The position numbers and the translations under genes were made by a program. A stretch of 64,000 nucleotides of DNA from AWTP1-13 sp963775835 (lineage in GTDB: Bacteria > Pseudomonadota > Alphaproteobacteria > Rhizobiales > Hyphomicrobiaceae). The stretch spans positions 1 to 64,000 of the forward strand of contig CAVZKV010000028.1 of assembly GCA_963775835.1 (NCBI GenBank), read 5' to 3'. Of the stretch, positions 16,663 to 26,017 are shown piece by piece. The first letter of the stretch is position 1; the number at the start of each line of letters is the position of its first letter. The notes beneath the pieces are model-generated. The model did no database searches, was not told the DNA's origin, and saw only the letters and a program-made list of their open reading frames with translations.

Positions 16663-17574
16663 ATGTACGACGACCAGCCCATCGTAGATGCCCACCACCA
16701 CCTCTGGGACCTTGAGGGTGATGTGCGCTACCCCTGGCTGAAGCAGGCCGATCCACACCATTCCTACATGGGCGACAACTCGGCCCTGCGCCGGTCTTAC
16801 CTGCCCGAGGAATACCGTCGCGACACTGCCCTGCACAACGTCGTCGCCACCGTGCATATCGAGGCCGAATGCGACCGCACCCAGCAGGTCGCCGAGACGC
16901 GCTGGCTGAGCGCAATCGCTGCCCGTCATGGCATGCCCAATGCCATCGTCGCCCACGCATGGATCGATACCCCAGACGCCCAGGAGGTTCTCCTCCAGCA
17001 CAAGCAATGGCCCCTTGTGCGCGGCATCCGCACCAAGCCCATCATCTCCGAGGGTCCCGACAGAAGCGTGCGGGGGCAGCCCCGCAGCATGCAGGACCCC
17101 AAGTGGCGCAGTGGACTGTCGCTGCTGGAGAAGCACGACCTATCATGGGACCTGCGCGTGGTGTGGTGGCACCTTGAGGAAGCCGCTGAGGTCGTGCGCG
17201 AGCACCCTGGCCTAAAGACGGTCCTCAATCACACAGGCTACCCGCTAGACCGCTCGCCCGGAGCACTCGCCGTCTGGCGCCGCGGCATGGAGGCGCTGGC
17301 GGCCTGCCCAAACGTGTGGTGCAAGATATCGGGGCTGACCGTCAGAGACGAGCCATGGACGCTCGTCGCCAACCGCCCCATCATCCTTGACGCCATACGC
17401 ATCTTCGGGATCGACCGATGCATGTTTGCGTCGAATTTTCCAGTCGACGGCCTCAAGGGCAGCTGGGACTATCTCTACAGCCAGTTCAAGCGGGCGGTGG
17501 CAGACTTCCCGCTCACAGACCGCCGCAAGCTGTTCGCGGAAAACGCGGCGAGGTTCTATCGCATCGCGATCTAG
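16663..17574 (+). CDS. Amidohydrolase family 2 (lactonase/decarboxylase-like) protein
   Basis: 303 aa. Starts with the metal-binding DAHHHLWD motif (residues 9-16) of the COG3618 amidohydrolase group. Further motifs: HIEAECD, GIRTKPI, LNHTGYPLD (metal-ligand histidine) and MFASNFPVDG, which carries the position of the catalytic aspartate. Members hydrolyse sugar lactones, 2-pyrone-4,6-dicarboxylate or related dicarboxylates. Cytoplasmic (no signal). The length is normal and the frame intact. No operon partner; a 38-codon frame follows 200 bases later. Confidence 0.88.
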   Translation: MYDDQPIVDAHHHLWDLEGDVRYPWLKQADPHHSYMGDNSALRRSYLPEEYRRDTALHNVVATVHIEAECDRTQQVAETRWLSAIAARHGMPNAIVAHAWIDTPDAQEVLLQHKQWPLVRGIRTKPIISEGPDRSVRGQPRSMQDPKWRSGLSLLEKHDLSWDLRVVWWHLEEAAEVVREHPGLKTVLNHTGYPLDRSPGALAVWRRGMEALAACPNVWCKISGLTVRDEPWTLVANRPIILDAIRIFGIDRCMFASNFPVDGLKGSWDYLYSQFKRAVADFPLTDRRKLFAENAARFYRIAI

Positions 17575-17777
17575 GGTCCCGCGCGCTCGGGCCTCCAGAC
17601 CTGGAGTGCCATGATTGCCGCCGGCTGTCCGGCTCCTTGTGGGATCACTATGAGCCAGATGGGCCAACCGTTGGTGTCACCCGCTCGACACAAGGATCTA
17701 CTTCGACGCTAGCCCGGTTCCTCTGACGGGTTGCCCAGCCTTTTATTGGGTGCAACATCACGCGGGGGAGCAGGACG

Positions 17778-17894
17778 ATGTTGTTGAGTATCATCGACAG
17801 TGTGATAGCTGGCTTCGCGCTCACTGTGATCAGCTACGTGGTCTACGCGGCGTTCTGCCTCGTGAGGGCATGGATCTCGAACCGTCGCGGCTGA
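17778..17894 (+). CDS. 38-residue predicted membrane peptide
   Basis: ATG at 17778 with AGCAGGA just upstream. The product is a single hydrophobic helix (ISYVVYAAFCLVRAW) preceded by SIIDSVIAGFALTV and ending in a basic cap SNRRG, which predicts a one-pass inner-membrane peptide with the C-terminus inside. Below usual gene-calling length. The combination of ribosome site, hydrophobic core and positive tail supports it; function unknown. Confidence 0.5.
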   Translation: MLLSIIDSVIAGFALTVISYVVYAAFCLVRAWISNRRG

Positions 17895-18064
17895 CCTCAA
17901 CGAGGCAGCCGCGTAGGTGCGGTTGGCTGAAGGTGGCAGCCCTCAGCGCCCGATGCTCATTGCCCCCGGGGTCCCGTTGAGTGCGGAGACGCTCAGCACG
18001 CCGGTTTCGCCTCACAGGCCCCGAAAAGGTAGGGCGGACGCAGCGCAACCCAATCGCCGATGAA

Positions 18065-18196
18065 TTAGTTCGCGCGCTGTTCTTTGTCGGCGACTTTGAA
18101 ATAGCCTCGGCTCCAGTCGCTGTCTCCCGCGAGATTACCGGGCGAGCACCCAGCAAGGAAGAGCACGATAAGAGCAGGGCCGATAATCTTTCTCAT
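18065..18196 (-). CDS. Small lipoprotein (43 aa)
   Basis: ATG at 18196 after GAGGGGAC. Signal sequence MRKIIGPALIVLFLAGC with a textbook lipobox (L-A-G-C), so it is lipidated on the cysteine at residue 17. The mature part is only about 27 residues (SPGNLAGDSDWSRGYFKVAD), resembling entericidin-sized lipoproteins. A serine follows the lipidated cysteine, consistent with outer-membrane sorting. Function unknown. Confidence 0.7.
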   Translation of the reverse strand: MRKIIGPALIVLFLAGCSPGNLAGDSDWSRGYFKVADKEQRAN

Positions 18197-18571
18197 GGTC
18201 GTAAGTCCCCTCTTTTGAGCCCGCCCAATGTTGATACAACCGACCATTTGGGTCGAATGTTTGACACAGCCGAACAAGTCCCACGCAGGCCATTCCCTGT
18301 TTGCTGGGGCTTCAGAGCGCCATCTGCAGGAGTTCATGAAGGCAAGATGGTGTCGCCATCGCGAGATTTACTGTCGCCCGCAATACCGTTGCGCATAACA
18401 TTGACGATCGGGGCGGCGGGCCTCGGGAGGTGCCAGCCACCAAATTTCCGAGCTGACAACAATTTGAATTAAGCGATCGTGGTTGTCGCTCGAGCCGACG
18501 GAACTGCCCGGACTGAATATTGCCTTAGCCCCTTCCGCCCCACTATAGTCCCTCTGAGCAGAAGGGGTGAA
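18197..18571. other. Divergent intergenic region
   Basis: About 375 bases between the lipoprotein gene (minus) and the VOC gene (plus); presumably both promoters. No conserved motif recognised. Confidence 0.4.
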
Positions 18572-18982
18572 ATGATGCCGTATCGCATCAACCATATTCA
18601 CATTAAGGCCATCGACCCGCGCAAAGCGGCCGAGTGGTGGGCAAACGCGTTCGACTTCAAGGTCGTCAGCGACGAGACGCGCCAGTTCGGCGATCGCTTT
18701 GTCCGCTGCGACACTGGACAAGGTGGGCTGCTCTTGAGCATTTCCAATGCTCGCACCGGCGAAACCCTGGGCCCGGGTAACGCTGCCGCTCACTTCGGGT
18801 TGGAGCATTTCGCCATCGAGACCGACGATATCGAAGCTGAGATTGCGCGTCTCGAGAAGCTGGGTGCACAGCTTCAGGAAGGGCCGATTCTGGCGTCCAA
18901 CGGCGTGCGATTCGCCTTTCTCGGCGCGCCAGATGAGGTCCGCATCGAGCTCCTGGAACTGCCCAAGGCTCCGAGCCGATAA
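18572..18982 (+). CDS. VOC-superfamily (glyoxalase/bleomycin-resistance fold) protein
   Basis: 136 aa from the ATG pair at 18572/18575, preceded by GAAGGGGTG. Typical single VOC domain: INHIHIKAIDPRKAAEWW, FVRCDTGQGG, FGLEHFAIETDD, LGAQLQEGPI and FAFLGAPDEVRIELLE. Candidate metal ligands are the histidine in NHIHIK, the histidine in LEHFAIE and the glutamate near the end (IELLE). Could be a lyase, isomerase or small-molecule-binding protein; the fold does not decide. Stand-alone gene. Confidence 0.85.
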   Translation: MMPYRINHIHIKAIDPRKAAEWWANAFDFKVVSDETRQFGDRFVRCDTGQGGLLLSISNARTGETLGPGNAAAHFGLEHFAIETDDIEAEIARLEKLGAQLQEGPILASNGVRFAFLGAPDEVRIELLELPKAPSR

Positions 18983-19379
18983 GGTGGCGCGATCGGATCG
19001 AGCAGCGTACGCCGCTGCTCCGCGTGGGCCTCACTCGCAAGGTGCGTGGCGACCGCCTCGGCGCTCCACTCTAAATGACGGAAACATCGTCAACTAGCAA
19101 CGAGCGGACAATCCTTACTCCGAAGCGAGCCTTACTCCGGAGCGAGGCTACCGTGTCGCATCCTATATGAGCAAAGCGCGCCAGTGCGGTTATGTTGGCA
19201 GGTCTGCGCACAGGGAGCGCGCTGGGTTCACGGACGCAAAAGGGCATGAGGAGAAGAGCTGACACCTCATGGTCGATAGGGTAGGCGCGCAGGCGCGGTG
19301 GCAGTTGTTCTCGCGTGCTCCCAAACACCGCGCTGCGCTCGCCAGAGGTTGCAGTATCGCGGCAAAGGAAGCGTGCATC
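18983..19379. other. Intergenic stretch, no gene seen
   Basis: About 400 bases; contains the near-repeat ACTCCGAAGCGAGCCTTACTCCGGAGCGAGGC (written here as two halves, ACTCCGAAGCGAGC and ACTCCGGAGCGAGG) around 19116-19148, otherwise featureless. Confidence 0.4.
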
Positions 19380-20216
19380 ATGTCGACGAGCGTCACTTTT
19401 GTAGGGTCAGGTGACTCATTCGGTTCCGGGGGACGGTTCAACACCTGCATCCTTGTCGACGCCCCCGGGATTCGCTTCGCCATCGACTTCGGCGCCTCGA
19501 GCCTGATTGCGCTTGAACGCCTGGGCATCTCCCACAATACGATCGACAGCATTCTTTTGACGCACCTGCACGGCGACCATTGCGGCGGGATACCTTTTCT
19601 TCTGGTTGATGCCATGCTTGCTGCCAAGCGCGATCGGCCACTCACCATAGCCGGGCCTGCAATGACGACGGAGCGCCTGAAAGCCGTGGCAGCGGCGATG
19701 ATGCCGGGAATGGACCTTATGGTCCCCAAATTCCCGATCACCTATCTTGACATGGCGGTCCTACGCCCTTTTGAGATCGGCCCTCTCAAGGTCACGAGCT
19801 TTCCTGCCGTGCACACTAAGCAAACCAATCCCACCTCCTTGCGTGTCGAGGTTGCGGGGAAGGTGATCGCCTACACCGGTGACAGCGAGTGGACCGAACA
19901 CATGCCGGCACTGGCGGATGGTGCCGATCTCTTGATTGCTGAGTGCTACTTCTTTCGAAAACCGGTGCGCTTCCACCTCAACTATCCAGACATCGTCAAG
20001 CATAGGGCGGAGATCAAGGCAAAACGCCTCATTCTGACGCATCTTGGTCGAGAGATGCTGGCCAATCTCGAGAACGTCACCGAGGAATGCGCCCATGATG
20101 GACTTGTGATTGAAGTTAATAAGTGCCGGCGACTTGCGATGGCGCTGGGCACCGGTGGTCCGCACGGCGGCGGTGCCAAAGGAAGCGCGTCGGGGCCAAA
20201 GCGTCAGAGCAGGTAA
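19380..20216 (+). CDS. MBL-fold hydrolase (RNase Z-like subgroup)
   Basis: 278 aa from ATG 19380 with AAAGGAAG upstream. THLHGDHCGG at residues 61-70 is the zinc signature; later GDSEWTE and the LTHLGREM histidine finish the site, as in the RNase Z/phosphodiesterase-like branch (which starts with a short VTFVGSGDSFGSGGR strand-turn). The C-terminal tail (GGPHGGGAKGSASGP) is low complexity. The substrate could be a cyclic nucleotide, tRNA 3' trailer or a small ester; not determined. Longer in-frame readings lack a ribosome site. Confidence 0.85.
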   Translation: MSTSVTFVGSGDSFGSGGRFNTCILVDAPGIRFAIDFGASSLIALERLGISHNTIDSILLTHLHGDHCGGIPFLLVDAMLAAKRDRPLTIAGPAMTTERLKAVAAAMMPGMDLMVPKFPITYLDMAVLRPFEIGPLKVTSFPAVHTKQTNPTSLRVEVAGKVIAYTGDSEWTEHMPALADGADLLIAECYFFRKPVRFHLNYPDIVKHRAEIKAKRLILTHLGREMLANLENVTEECAHDGLVIEVNKCRRLAMALGTGGPHGGGAKGSASGPKRQSR

Positions 20217-20774
20217 GCGACCTGCGTCTCAGATCTCGGCGCGCGCGCACTCGGGCCTTGCGCAGTCTCGCCAGATGCAGGTCTCCACCCACGTGTGCCG
20301 AAAGCTGGCAAGGTCCCAAGCCAAGCGCCGGGGAAACCCTCCATCAGCTCGGCGATCTCGGCCAACACCGCCTCGATACGGCCGAGATCGGGCAGCGCCA
20401 TCCTTGCCGATCAGGAGCAAAACGGTTGGGGGCGGCGTTGGACCAGGGTTGCCTTTTGCTTTGGGCCCTTGACGGCAAGCGGATCGCGGACGGCAGGCGG
20501 ATGCGGCGAGCGCCCGCCAGTCGGAGCCAAGCCAGTCGGGCAAGGTTGGAGGCAGGATTGGATTTGCCGGACCGTCGGGCAGGGTCGGAATCGTGGCGTC
20601 CCGACAAGCTCTGAGCGTGCGCGTCTGCGGCGTTTTCGGAGCTGGTCGTGCGCCATCGTCTGCGGCGCGACAAGGTTGCCATGCCTAAGCATCAATTGCG
20701 CACGGCGTACCACTAAACTAGGCTTTTTGGGTGGCGAGATTTTCCTGGCGTCACCGAACCTGCAAGGAGGCAGC
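20217..20774. other. Leader region upstream of the methylaspartate operon
   Basis: About 560 bases without a supported gene. The plus-strand frame of the next gene stays open through it but the composition is not protein-like. A short minus-strand reading near 20204-20401 (LPDLGRIEAVLAEIAEL) is coding-like but has no ribosome site. The operon promoter should lie here. Confidence 0.5.
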
Positions 20775-21965
20775 ATGCGCGTGAAATCCGTCATTTGCTC
20801 GGTGGGGCGGTCGGGCTACATGCACCGCGACCTCCTGGGCATCAAATCGGGGGCCAGGCAAGACGGTTTTCTCTTTCACGGCAAGCCTTTGTCCCCTGGA
20901 TTTAAGCGGATCGTCGAGCCCGCCACCATCGTTTCGGTGATGCTGGAGTTGGATGATGGACAGATTGCCTTTGGTGATTGCGCCGATGTGATTTTGGCCG
21001 GCGTCGCCGGTCGCGATCCAGCCTTTCGTGGCGAGGATCACGTCGACTACCTGCGCCGCGAGATCGGGCCTCTGCTTAAGGGTCGCGATGTCGCAAAATT
21101 TCGTGACAACGCCGCGGAGTTTGATCGCTACCGGCGCGAGGGCAAGCCACTGCACACTGCGGTGCGCTATGGCCTCACGCAAGCCCTGCTGCACGCCGCC
21201 GCGCTTGCGCACAAGAAAACCATGGCGGAAATCATCGCCGCCGAGTACGGCACGACGATATCGAAGCGCCCCATCCCGATCCTGGCCTCGGGTCACAAGG
21301 ACGATCCCTTGCAACTTGATCGCACCATCCTGAAGCGCGTGGAGCTGTTGCCGCATGCATCCTTCACGATCGTCAAGGAGCACGTGGGGCTCGAGGGCGA
21401 GAAATTACTGTCGTTTGCCAGCACCGTTGCCAAGCGTATCAAAGAGATCGGAGATGCCGACTATAAGCCACGTATCCATCTCGATGTTTACGGCACCCTC
21501 GGTGAATTGTTCGACATGAAGATGGAGCCTTTGTCGGACTATCTGGGTCGCCTCGCGCAGGCAGCGCAGCCTTATGGCCTCCTGGTGGAATCGCCGATCA
21601 TCGCCAAGAGCCAGGACGACCAGATCGCCAACTTCAAGAAGCTGCGTGCGCTGCTGAAGGAAAAGAGCATCGCCGTGGGTCTGATCGCCGATGAGTGGTG
21701 CAACACCCTACAAGACATCAAGCTATTTGCCGATGCCGCGGCTGCAGATTACGTACAAATCAAGACCCCTGACCTTGGCGGCATCAACAACACAATCGAG
21801 GCCATCATCTATTGCCGGGAAAAAAGCATGGGATCGAGCCTGGGCGGCACCGCCAACGAGACCGATCACTCTGCCCGCATTTGCACGCACATTGGTCTTG
21901 CCTGTTCGCCGGACTTCATGCTCTCCAAGCCTGGATTAGGGGTGGATGAAGCCCTGATGATTTAG
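20775..21965 (+). CDS. mal: Methylaspartate ammonia-lyase family enzyme
   Basis: 396 aa, full length, from ATG 20775 directly after AAGGAGG. Enolase-superfamily enzyme that eliminates ammonia from L-threo-3-methylaspartate to give mesaconate. Catalytic and metal residues are in register with characterised MAL: His194 (LLPHASF), Asp237 (HLDVYGT), Glu272 (VESP), Asp306 (LIADEWCNT), Gln328 and Lys330 (VQIKTPDLGG). Differences: the QSGDD substrate-binding loop is SGHKDD, lacking the usual glutamine, and the GGTCNET loop is GGTANET. These suggest an altered substrate. First gene of a six-gene operon with a peptide-type ABC transporter and an MmgE/PrpD enzyme; no glutamate mutase genes are nearby. 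Confidence 0.92.
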   Translation: MRVKSVICSVGRSGYMHRDLLGIKSGARQDGFLFHGKPLSPGFKRIVEPATIVSVMLELDDGQIAFGDCADVILAGVAGRDPAFRGEDHVDYLRREIGPLLKGRDVAKFRDNAAEFDRYRREGKPLHTAVRYGLTQALLHAAALAHKKTMAEIIAAEYGTTISKRPIPILASGHKDDPLQLDRTILKRVELLPHASFTIVKEHVGLEGEKLLSFASTVAKRIKEIGDADYKPRIHLDVYGTLGELFDMKMEPLSDYLGRLAQAAQPYGLLVESPIIAKSQDDQIANFKKLRALLKEKSIAVGLIADEWCNTLQDIKLFADAAAADYVQIKTPDLGGINNTIEAIIYCREKSMGSSLGGTANETDHSARICTHIGLACSPDFMLSKPGLGVDEALMI

Positions 21966-22029
21966 ACCAATGAGATGGCGCGGACACTGGCCATCCTGGC
22001 GGCTCGATCTTGAGGAGGACTTGCGAAAA

Positions 22030-23628
22030 ATGACGTGTGCTGGCTGGCAACGACGGGCCTGGGCCCTGGTCGGAGCCTTGGCTGTGTTTGTCTCCGCATC
22101 GGCCGTCCGCGCCGCCGAAGAACCCAAGCGCGGCGGCACCGCGATCGTCGTCATTGGCGCCGACCCGGCTATCCTCAATCCCAACGTGACGGTGGGAGCG
22201 CCGGACGTTCTGACCGGTTGCATGCTCTATGACGGGCTCGTGCGTTTCGCCAAGGGCTTTCAAATTGTGCCGTCGTTGGCCAAGTCCTGGGAGATCGCGC
22301 CTGACGGCCTGAGCTATACCTTTCACCTCGTCACCGCGAACTGGAGCGATGGCAAACCGGTGACATCGGAAGACGTGAAGTTCACGCTGCTAGAGGTCAG
22401 CTCCAAGTACGGCTCGAAGTTCGTCGCCCCAGGCAAGGCGATCAAGGATATCGAGACCCCCGATGCACAGACGGTGGTTATTCGCTTGTCCAAGCCGTTC
22501 GGTCCGTTTCTGTTCTCGCTGGCGTGCGAGCAGAATGCAGCAATCCTGCCGGCGCATGTCTTTCGTGGCACGGACGTGCTGAAGAACCCGGCGTCTAACG
22601 TCTCGCCGATCAGCGAGGGGCCATTCCAATTGCTGGAGTGGGTGCGCGGCGACCACCTCACGCTTGTCCGCAACCCGAACTACTGGACACCGGGACAGCC
22701 CTATCTTGACCGCATCATTATCAAGATCGTTCCCGACTCTTCCGCCCGCCTGCTTGCACTGCAAGCCGGCGAGGTCGACTATATCGACCAGTATTACTTT
22801 CCCCTGAGCGCGCACGATCTTCTGGCTAAAGATCCACGCTTCGTGCTCAAAGAAGTGAGCTACCCGAGCGACGACCTCATCATTCTCAACACCCGTAAAG
22901 CGCCTCTCGACCAGCCCAAGGTGCGACAGGCTTTACTGACGGCGATCGATCGCAACTACCTCTTGCAGAACGTGTTTCTGGGGACCGGGCAAGTCGGACG
23001 CAGCGTCATCGATACACGGCTGACATGGGCCTACAACCCAGCGGTCGATTACGAAAAGCTCTATGCCTACGACCCAAAGCGTGCGGCCGCCCTCCTCGAT
23101 GCGGCCGGCCTGAAGCCGGGTCCCGACGGCGTGCGCTTGGTGTTGCGACTCTCCTTCGACACGGGGCGACCCGAGTACACTTCGCTGGCCCAGGCCCTGC
23201 AGCGCTATTGGCAGGCGGTTGGCATCAAGACGACCCTTGAGGGCGCCGAGCGGCCGGTCGTGCTCAAGCGTGTGTACAGCGATTACGATTTCGACGCGAC
23301 GCTGCAGAACTATTCGACCTCGGGCGATCCGGCACTCGGCATTTCGCGCGCCTACCACAGCGAAGCGATCAAGCAGGGGCAAAACTTTAACAACGCCAGC
23401 GGTTACTCGAACCCAGAGGTGAATGCACTGTTCGACAAGGGCCGCGACGCAGCGACCGAACAGGAGCGCAAAGTCCACTATTTCAAGGTCCAGGAGGTGC
23501 TGGCACATGACCTACCTGTGCTGACGATCCACCAGCAGGCCCAGATCGGCGTCTCGGGTGTGCAATTGCGCAATCAATGGAAGGCCGCGGTCTATCAATG
23601 GTGGCACCAGATATGGCTGGCGCAGTAG
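22030..23628 (+). CDS. ABC transporter solute-binding protein, peptide/nickel family 5
   Basis: 532 aa. Signal peptide (ALVGALAVFVSASAVRAA), then the SBP_bac_5 fold: GTAIVVIGADPAILNPN, YDGLVRFAKGFQIVPSLAKSW, GLSYTFHL, WSDGKPVTSEDVKFTL, VRQALLTAIDRNYLL and FDKGRDAATEQERK. Delivers its ligand to the permeases encoded two genes downstream. The ligand need not be a peptide: this family also binds opines, metal chelates and aminopolycarboxylates, which fits the neighbouring ammonia-lyase. GAGGAGG lies 13 bases before ATG 22030; a TTG nine bases earlier is another possible start. Confidence 0.9.
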   Translation: MTCAGWQRRAWALVGALAVFVSASAVRAAEEPKRGGTAIVVIGADPAILNPNVTVGAPDVLTGCMLYDGLVRFAKGFQIVPSLAKSWEIAPDGLSYTFHLVTANWSDGKPVTSEDVKFTLLEVSSKYGSKFVAPGKAIKDIETPDAQTVVIRLSKPFGPFLFSLACEQNAAILPAHVFRGTDVLKNPASNVSPISEGPFQLLEWVRGDHLTLVRNPNYWTPGQPYLDRIIIKIVPDSSARLLALQAGEVDYIDQYYFPLSAHDLLAKDPRFVLKEVSYPSDDLIILNTRKAPLDQPKVRQALLTAIDRNYLLQNVFLGTGQVGRSVIDTRLTWAYNPAVDYEKLYAYDPKRAAALLDAAGLKPGPDGVRLVLRLSFDTGRPEYTSLAQALQRYWQAVGIKTTLEGAERPVVLKRVYSDYDFDATLQNYSTSGDPALGISRAYHSEAIKQGQNFNNASGYSNPEVNALFDKGRDAATEQERKVHYFKVQEVLAHDLPVLTIHQQAQIGVSGVQLRNQWKAAVYQWWHQIWLAQ

Positions 23629-25037
23629 GTGCTCGCTCCGCTGCGAAGGCGACCGCTGCCGGTACTTTGATCGAGCAGGCCGCCGACTACTGGGCGACGG
23701 CGGGTTACCAGGACGTGACCCCCGAGGCGTTGCGCTTGAGCAAGCGGTTTCTGCTTGACACGCTTGCCGCGGGCATCGCGGGTTCACACAGCGAAGTTGT
23801 GGAGATAGCCATCGCCGCTGCGCGCGCCGGCACGGAGAGCACGTCCGGTAGCGCCGTGTTGTGGGGGCGCAGCGATCGACTGCCGCCGCCGCAGGCGGCG
23901 CTCGTAAACGGCACCGCAGCGCACGCCTTCGAACTCGATGATTTCGGTGGCTGCGGCCATTCCGGTGCCGTTGTCACACCGGTGGTGCTGGCCCTGTCCG
24001 CATCGCGAAAACTTGCTGGCCGCGACGCGCTGATGGCTCTGCTTGCGGGCTATGACCTGGCCGCGCGCGTGCTGGAAGGGGCCGGCGGCTATCGCCCGCA
24101 CAACGATTTGGGCTGGCACTCCACGGGGACCTGCGGAAGTTTCGGCGCCGCGGCCGCTGCCGCGCGCGCCTTAGCGCTTGCGCCCGCGAACTTCGCCGAC
24201 GCCCTTGGCATTGCCGGGACGTTCACCGGCGGCATCTGGGCATTCCTGGCCGACGGCGCCATGACCAAGCGTTTCCATCCCGGCAAAGCCGCCGAGAATG
24301 GCTTGTCGGCGGCGTTGCTGGCTGCGGCCGGTATGACGGGTCCGCGGCACCTGCTGGAGACGCAGTGGGGAGGCTTCTTTTCCACCTATAGCCCGGGGAT
24401 CGCAACGCCCGCGGCGACCCTGGACGGACTTGGCAGGGAGTTTCGGATCGAGCGGTCGGGAATGAAACCGTATGCATGCTGCCGTGGTCTGCACGCGGGG
24501 ATCGACGCGCTCCTGCAAATCTTGGCCGAAACCCAATCCGACAGCCGTTCGATCGCCCGGATCTTGGTGCACGGCAACGCGCAGTTCCGTCTTCAATTCG
24601 ACCGGCTGGAGCCGACAAACCTGCTCGATGCGCAGTTCAGTATGCAGTACGCCCTAGCGGTGGCGGCCGTCAGCGGGCGGGCGACGCTCGATCGGTTCGA
24701 CCCGCCGCGCACCGGCGATCCGGAAATTGGGCGGTTGATGGCGGCTACAACCTTGATGGACGACCGCGTCATTGCGCCGGGCGACTATCCTCCCATCGAG
24801 GTCGTGTTCAGCGACGGTCGTCGCCTTGAGCGTCACGTGCAGTTCGCCAAAGGTGCACCGCAAAACCCACTGAGCGACAAGGAGCTTGCCGATAAGGTCG
24901 CATCCCTGATCGACCCGGTGCTGGGTGCGTCTCGCCGCAGCGAGATCGCCGCAACCATCGCGCGGCTGGAAGAATTGGACGATTTGCGCATTCTCACACG
25001 CCTTCTGACCAGAGGCGATGCGGGGAAGGTCGCTTGA
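23613..25037 (+). CDS. MmgE/PrpD family protein
   Basis: About 474 aa; the ATG at 23613 overlaps the end of the solute-binding gene, with earlier starts possible at 23577 and 23598. Family signatures: FLLDTLAAGIAGSHSE, NGTAAHAFELDDFGG, GYDLAARVLEGAGG, HSTGTCGSFGAAAAAARAL, SNGLSAALLAAAGMTG-like segment and MKPYACCRGLHAGIDALL. The family includes 2-methylcitrate dehydratase, cis-aconitate decarboxylase and iminodisuccinate epimerase, all acting on tricarboxylate- or amino-dicarboxylate-like acids. Placed between binding protein and permease of the same operon, it should process the imported ligand. Confidence 0.88.
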   Translation: MAGAVGARSAAKATAAGTLIEQAADYWATAGYQDVTPEALRLSKRFLLDTLAAGIAGSHSEVVEIAIAAARAGTESTSGSAVLWGRSDRLPPPQAALVNGTAAHAFELDDFGGCGHSGAVVTPVVLALSASRKLAGRDALMALLAGYDLAARVLEGAGGYRPHNDLGWHSTGTCGSFGAAAAAARALALAPANFADALGIAGTFTGGIWAFLADGAMTKRFHPGKAAENGLSAALLAAAGMTGPRHLLETQWGGFFSTYSPGIATPAATLDGLGREFRIERSGMKPYACCRGLHAGIDALLQILAETQSDSRSIARILVHGNAQFRLQFDRLEPTNLLDAQFSMQYALAVAAVSGRATLDRFDPPRTGDPEIGRLMAATTLMDDRVIAPGDYPPIEVVFSDGRRLERHVQFAKGAPQNPLSDKELADKVASLIDPVLGASRRSEIAATIARLEELDDLRILTRLLTRGDAGKVA

Positions 25038-26017
25038 TGGGTCGCTATCTACTGGTGCGGCTTGGTTGGGCAATCCCCATCGTTCTGGCTATCGTCGTCA
25101 TCAATTTTATGATCGTGCACATTGTGCCCGGTGACCCGGTACAGGCGCTCGTCGGTGATTTCCCGACGCCGCCGGGATACATCGAGCAGGTGCGGCAGGA
25201 GTTCGGGTTGGACCGACCGCTCACGCATCAACTGGGCCTGTACCTGTGGAACCTGGCGCACGGCAATCTCGGGTTTTCCTTTGCCAATCGTCAGCCGGTA
25301 CTGGGCCTCATTCTTGACCGTGCTCGCTTGACGCTCCTCTTGATGCTTCCCGCGCTCACGCTCGCGGCAATTTTGGGGATCGTCCTGGCCCTGGCGGCGG
25401 CACCGCGCGCTGGCAGTATCTATGACAGCGGCATCACAGCTCTGAGCCTCGTCGGATATTCGATACCGATTTTCTGGCTGGGCCAGCTGCTGGTCATCGT
25501 TTTCGCCATCAAGCTCAAATGGCTACCGGCGCAGGGGATGATCACCTTGCGCAACACGCCGACGGGCTGGGCGGCGGTCTGGGATGTCCTTTGGCACCTA
25601 GTGTTACCTGCCCTCAGCGTCACCATTTTCTACGTTGCCGTGGTGGCGCGGGTAGCACGGGCAAGCGTGCTGGAAACGCTGTCGCAGGACTATGTCTTGA
25701 CGGCAAGGGCTAAGGGACTGGGCCAGCGCGCGGTGCTTTGGCGCCATGTTCTCCCCAATAGCCTGATCCCGGTGGTGACGGTAATCGGCTACAATTTTGG
25801 CTACTCGCTGACGGGGGCCATTCTGGTGGAAACCGTGTTCGCCTGGCCGGGGCTCGGTAATCTGTTCATCACCTCGATCGGCAATCGCGACTATCCTGTG
25901 CTGCAAGGCATCTTTCTGTTTACGGCAATGACCGTGGTGGTTGCCAACGTTGTGACCGACGTCCTTTATGGCGTGCTCGATCCTCGCGTGCGAGTGGGCC
26001 AGCGCAGCCATGCGTGA
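25037..26017 (+). CDS. ABC transporter permease, DppB/OppB type
   Basis: 326 aa; the ATG overlaps the preceding TGA by one base (TGATG). Typical N-terminus (YLLVRLGWAIPIVLAIVVINF) and first periplasmic loop (VPGDPVQALVG, VRQEFGLDRPLTHQ). The cytoplasmic coupling motif RASVLETLSQDYVLTARAKGL is intact, and the C-terminus ends VVANVVTDVLYGVLDPRVR. About six membrane segments. Pairs with the DppC-type gene downstream. Confidence 0.92.
   Translation: MGRYLLVRLGWAIPIVLAIVVINFMIVHIVPGDPVQALVGDFPTPPGYIEQVRQEFGLDRPLTHQLGLYLWNLAHGNLGFSFANRQPVLGLILDRARLTLLLMLPALTLAAILGIVLALAAAPRAGSIYDSGITALSLVGYSIPIFWLGQLLVIVFAIKLKWLPAQGMITLRNTPTGWAAVWDVLWHLVLPALSVTIFYVAVVARVARASVLETLSQDYVLTARAKGLGQRAVLWRHVLPNSLIPVVTVIGYNFGYSLTGAILVETVFAWPGLGNLFITSIGNRDYPVLQGIFLFTAMTVVVANVVTDVLYGVLDPRVRVGQRSHA

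Noticed and set aside
20204..20401. Minus-strand reading LPDLGRIEAVLAEIAEL
   Set aside because: Protein-like for about 40 codons only, with no ribosome site; left inside the leader region.
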